From Vigna angularis (lineage: Eukaryota; Streptophyta; Magnoliopsida; Fabales; Fabaceae): 64,000 nucleotides of DNA. The position numbers and the translations under genes are program-made. Shown here piece after piece: positions 59,757 through 64,000 of this stretch (position 1 is the stretch's first letter; each line of letters opens with the position of its first letter). The stretch lies in the NCBI RefSeq assembly GCF_016808095.1, contig NC_068973.1, positions 37,566,077 to 37,630,076 on the forward strand, given 5' to 3'. The notes under the pieces are model-generated. The model had not been told where the DNA came from and did not search any database. It saw nothing but the letters and a program-made list of their open reading frames with translations.

Positions 59757-61639
59757 ATGGCGTCTGGCAGTACTCTTTCTTTCTCCGGAAGTCCATCAAT
59801 TACCTCCGAGAAGCTAAATGGAAAAAATTATCTATCATGGTTTGCTATCGTTGAAATGTGGTTCCTTGGCCAAGGGCATTATGACCACCTTGAGCAAAAT
59901 GGAAGTCACGTGCCTACTGAAAAAGTTGATCAGTGGAAACAAGCATATTTCCAGTTGTGTGCCCTGTTATGGCAATCAGTGGAACCCAAACTTCTTGTAT
60001 CTTTGAAGGCTTTTAAAACTTGTCACTCCTTTTGGAAGAAAGCCCAGAGCATTTATACCAACGATATTCAACGTCTCTATGACACTACGAACAAGCTTGC
60101 ATCTCTTAAAATGGCAGACCATGATATGGTGTCCTTCATGGCGGAAGCCCAATCTGCTGTCGAAGAATTCAGGATGTTTTTGGAAGTGGACCCATTAGAG
60201 GATATAAAAAAGAAACTAGACAAATTTTACATGGTGTTGATCCTTCGTGTCATACATCCCGATTTTGATCATCTCAGAGATCACCTTCTAACTAGTCATG
60301 AGGTCCCCTCTATGGAAACATTGACCATTCGCCTTCTGCGTGTCTCGGTACCTCAAACTCAAGAAGTGCATGAACTAGTGGAACCATCTGTCATGATTGT
60401 CAAACGAGGAAGAGGAGGACGTGGTACTAGAGGAGGAGGACGAGGAGGTCGAGGACGTCCTCAATGCACATACTGTAAAAGGATAGGTCATACTCAAGAG
60501 AATTGTTACTCCTTACATGATTTCCCTTCCAAAACCGCCAATATTTCGAAGACTGAAACTTTCACTTCGAAGACTGAAACTTCCACTTCTATGTTTTCTG
60601 AGGATGAATATCAAGAGTATTTAAGGTTAAAGTCTAACAGCTTGGCACAACCATCTCAATCTCCCAGTACATCAACAACCTGCGTTTCTCAATCTATGGA
60701 AGGTCAAAATTCATGGGTAATTGACTCAGGTGCTTCTGATCACATTTCTGGTAATACCTCTTTGTTCTCATATATTTTCTTTTGAGAAAAACCTCATTTC
60801 ATAACCCTTGCAAATGGATCTAAAACTTCCTCCAAAGGAGTCGGTCATGTTTCTTTATCTCCCTCCCTCAATCTCAACTCAGTCCTTTTTGTCCCTAATT
60901 GTCCTTTTAATTTAATTTCCCTAAGCCAGTTGACCAAAATGTTAAATTATTCAATAACATTTGATCATCATAAATCTTTTGTTATATAGGAGCGTGGTTC
61001 GGGAAGACAGATTGGAGAAGGATATGAAGTTGGCGGATTATACCATTTTGGATCTCATCCAAGGGTATCCTGTGTTGCTGCTCCTAATCCTAAAACGCTA
61101 CATAATCAACTTGGTCATCCTCATTTGTCCAAATTAAAAAAGATGTGTCCTGAACTTAGTGGTCTCCAAACCTTAGAATGTGAGACATGTCAATTAGGAA
61201 AACATGTTAGATCTTCCTTTCCTAAAAGGTCTCAATCAATATGTAATTCTAGTTTTTCCATCATCCATTCTGATATATGGGGACCTAGTCATATCTCCTC
61301 CTTTGGTTTTAGATATTTTGTTACCTTTATTGATGAATATTCAAGATGTACTTGGGTTTATCTTATGAAAAATTGTTCTGAATTGTTAGCTATCTTTACA
61401 TCTTTTTGAATGAAATCAAGAATTATTTTGATCAAGTAATCAAAATATTAAGAAGTGATAATGCAAAAGAGTATTTCTCATCCTCCTTTTCTGCCATCTT
61501 GAGTTTCCATGGTATCTTACATCAGTCTACTTGTCCTCATACACTGCAACAAAATGGTATAGCAGAACGAAAAAATAGACACTTGGTTGAAACTGCTCGT
61601 ATCCTTTTGCTTGGTGCCCATATTCATGTCCATCACTAG
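59757..61639 (+). pseudogene. Copia gag, protease and integrase region, with several breaks
   Basis: ATG at 59757 opens a gag of the UBN2 type (NGKNYLSWFAIVEMWF). It continues with an RG-rich stretch, a CCHC zinc knuckle (CTYCKRIGHTQENC, about 60466) and the protease DSG motif (WVIDSGASDHIS). The frame stops at 60783-60785 and again at 60987-60989. The integrase zinc region (HNQLGHPHLSKL...CETCQLGKH) and core (HSDIWGP, FVTFIDEYSRCTWVY) continue in the same frame until a frameshift near 61405. The core then goes on (LRSDNAKEYFSS; QQNGIAERKNRHLVE) to a stop at 61637-61639, which probably replaces a tryptophan codon. Four lesions make this polyprotein nonfunctional, although the rest is well preserved. 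Confidence 0.92.
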
Positions 61640-61678
61640 GGAGATGCCATCTTAACTGCATGTTATCTTATTAATAGG

Positions 61679-63865
61679 ATGCCCTCCTCCTCTCTTGATA
61701 ATAAATTCCCTTTCTCCATTTTGTTTCCTAATGTTCCTCTCTTTCATACATCGCCCCGAGTGTTTGGTTGTGTATGTTTTGTTCATGACATGTCTCCAGG
61801 TCTAGACAAACTCTCCGCTCGTGCTCTCAAATGTGTCTTCTTAGGTTATTCTCAACTTCAAAAAGGATATCGATGTTACTCTCCTGAAACTAAGAAGTAT
61901 TACATGTCGGCCAATGTCATATTCTTTGAACAGACTCCTTACTTCTCTCCATCTGTTCAGGATGTTTCTATCCTCCAGCAGGTCCTTCCTATTCCAATGG
62001 CTGAGTCAAATAGTTCCACTATCTCTGTCATTCCAGGTCTTGATCACAATCCTTCTACACTCGTTTCTCCACATACTAAGATCATCCCACACAGGGCCCC
62101 AATGGATAGTCCACCTCCCCAAGACAATGGTGAATCTCCTACTTCAAATTCTTCTCCCTCGTCACCTTCTCCCATGCCTCCTGGTGAAAATGATTCAGCA
62201 TGGCCTATTGCCCTTAGAAAAGGTACTCGTTCCACTCGAAACCCTCATCCCATTTATAATTTTCTAAGCTATCATCGATTGTCGCCCTCCTATTTTTCTC
62301 TTTTATCCTCAGTGTCCTCTGTTGTTATACCCAAGAATGTGAAAGAAGCACTTGATCATCCTGGATGGCGACAAGCTATGATTGCAGAAATGCAGGCTCT
62401 TGACCACAGTAATACTTGGGAGCTGGTGCCCCTTCCCCCAAGCAAAAAGGTGGTTGGTTGTCGATGGGTGTATGCAGTTAAAGTCGGCCCTGATGGTGAA
62501 ATTGATCGGCTCAAAGCTCGGCTTGTTGCAAAAGGTTACACTCAGGTTTATGGTCTTGATTATTGTGACATTTTCTCTCCTGTAGCCAAGATTACTACTA
62601 TTCGCCTCTTCTTTGCCATGGCAGTCATTCGTCATTGGCCACTTCATCAATTGGATATCAAGAATGCCTTCCTACATGGTGATCTTGAGGAAGAAGTTTA
62701 TATGGAGCAACCTTCTGGGTTTGTTGCTCAGGGGGAGTCTGGTATGGTATGCAAATTGCATCGATCTCTATATAGCCTCAAGCAATCCCCACGTGCTTGG
62801 TTTGGAAAGTTTAGCTCCATTGTTCAAAAATTTGGGCTAAAATGCAGTGAAGCAGACCATTCAGTTTTTTATTGTCATTCTTCTCTCGGGAAATGTGTTT
62901 ACTTAATAGTATATGTTGATGATATTGTCATTACAGGAAATGATCTTGTTGGAATATCTCAACTAAAAGAGTACTTGTGTAGACATTTTCAAACCAAGGA
63001 TCTTGGAAGTCTCAAATACTTAGGCATTGAAGTAGCGCAATCAAAAGATGGAGTTGTAATTTCCCAAAGGAAGTATGCTCTTGATATATTACAAGAAACA
63101 GCCATGATTGATTGTAGACCGGTAGAAAGTCCCATGAACCCAAACCAGAAATTAAGGACAGAAGAAGGTGAATTATTCTCCGATCCAGAAAGGTATAGGA
63201 GGCTGGTTGGAAAATTGATTTATCTCACTATTACAAGACCAAATCTATCCTTTGTAGTTGGAGTGGTTAGTCAGTTCATGCAGACTCCATGTGTTGACCA
63301 TTGGAATGCTCTCATTCGCATTCTAAGGTATGTAAAGAAGGCTCCCGGGCAAGGATTGTTATATGAAGATAAGGGAAGCATTCAGGTCTCTGGGTATTGT
63401 GATGCAGATTGGACAGGTTCACCTATTGATAGACGGTCTACTACAAGATATTGTATTTTTCTGGGAGGAAACATTATTTCATGGAAAAGTAAGAAACAAA
63501 ATGTAGTAGCTCGATCAATCGCGAAAGTCGAGTATAGGGCAATGGCATCACTAACATGTGAACTTATATGGGTGAAACAATTCCTTCAAGAGGTTAAATT
63601 TTGTGACATCCATACTATGAAGATGTATTGCGACAATCAAGCTGCTCTCCACATTGCATCAAATCCAGTGTTTCACGAGAGGACTAAACATATAGAAATT
63701 GATTGTCATTTTGTTCGTGAAAAGTTGTTGACTAAAGAAATATGTACTGAGTTTATTGGGTCAAACGATCAACTCGCAGATGTATTGACCAAGTCATTAA
63801 GGGGTCTTCAGATTGAGTTTATTTGTTCCAAGCTTGGTACATACAATTTGTATGCTCCAGCTTGA
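61679..63865 (+). mobile_element. Copia integrase end, reverse transcriptase and RNase H
   Basis: An open frame of 728 codons in the same frame as the integrase end before it. It starts with the integrase C-terminal region (RVFGCVCFVHDMSPGLDKL, LKCVFLGYS), has a proline/serine-rich linker and then the RVT_2 reverse transcriptase from about residue 230 (WELVPLPPSKKVVGCRWVY, KARLVAKGYTQ, LDIKNAFLHGDLEEEVYM). The YVDDI catalytic motif is intact. RNase H follows (GYCDADWTGS, YCDNQAA, the TKHIEIDCHFVRE segment), ending QLADVLTKSLRG. A usual SxAEAEY motif reads SIAKVEY, so an acidic residue is changed. The frame is open, but upstream lesions prevent its translation as a polyprotein. Confidence 0.93.
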
Positions 63866-63872
63866 GGGGGAG
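63864..63872 (+). other. Polypurine tract
   Basis: GAGGGGGAG directly before the 3' LTR start TGTTAGGATA; it overlaps the pol stop codon. Confidence 0.85.
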
Positions 63873-64000
63873 TGTTAGGATATTTATCCTATTTTATCAT
63901 CATTATATTGTGTCAAGGGTTATCCTATTTATCATGATTATATTGTGTCTAGGATTACCCTATTTATCATGATTATATTGTGTCTAGGATTACCCTATTT
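63873..64000 (+). repeat. Copia 3' LTR, cut by window end
   Basis: Begins TGTTAGGATATTTATCC and matches the 5' LTR at 58827-58857 and 59371 onward. A 35 bp unit ('attatattgtgtctagg' core) repeats through the visible part, as in the 5' LTR. The right end and flanking duplication are outside the window. Confidence 0.9.

Noticed and set aside
1..64000. CRISPR arrays, operons, ribosome-binding sites or bacterial islands
   Set aside because: The window is plant nuclear DNA with spliced genes; no such structures appear.

Overview
This is plant nuclear DNA: intron-rich genes, long AT-rich spacers, TA and ATA microsatellites, and Ty1/copia and Ty3/gypsy remnants primed by initiator-methionine tRNA. 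The protein sequences are dicot-like. A repeat family dispersed in the introns looks like one I know from phaseoloid legumes (Phaseolus, Vigna, Glycine). I infer a legume; the exact species is not decided by what I can see.

Layout. 1-6861: two copies of one Ty1/copia family, head to head. The left copy (minus) keeps its 3' half and two abutting LTRs. The right copy (plus) keeps a piece of its 5' LTR, gag, integrase and the start of reverse transcriptase. 7008-10725 (plus): the last seven exons of a 3beta-hydroxysteroid dehydrogenase/decarboxylase with a reticulon tail; its 5' exons are not in the window. 13355-17099 (plus): complete eIF3b, 11 exons. 17100-24500: AT-rich spacer with a copia integrase relic. 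24501-29767 (plus): a 10-exon BRCT-domain protein with a convincing U12-type AT-AC intron. 30868-31121 (minus): a short coding-like remnant I could not name. 31691-51696 (minus): complete DICER-LIKE 3, 25 exons, 1670 residues, with introns full of retroelement debris and a repeat present in both orientations. 53230-56202 (minus): intronless DYW-class pentatricopeptide repeat protein of 990 residues. 56203-58826: AT-rich DNA ending in a tandem array of about 230 bp units. 58827-64000 (plus): a nearly full-length but mutated copia element whose 5' LTR carries a 513 bp insertion flanked by 9 bp duplications; its 3' LTR runs off the window.

The host genes are unrelated housekeeping or RNA/DNA-metabolism genes and form no operon or cluster. 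One functional link is worth stating: DCL3 makes the 24-nt siRNAs that silence retrotransposons, and its own introns hold several retrotransposon fragments and inverted repeat copies.

All exon models were built by eye from reading frame, splice signals and family similarity. Each complete model sums to a whole number of codons. I found no previously undescribed multigene system. The strongest unusual signals are the AT-AC intron, two GC-AG introns in DCL3, the head-to-head copia junction, the insertion in the 3'-side element's LTR, and the unidentified remnant at 31 kb.
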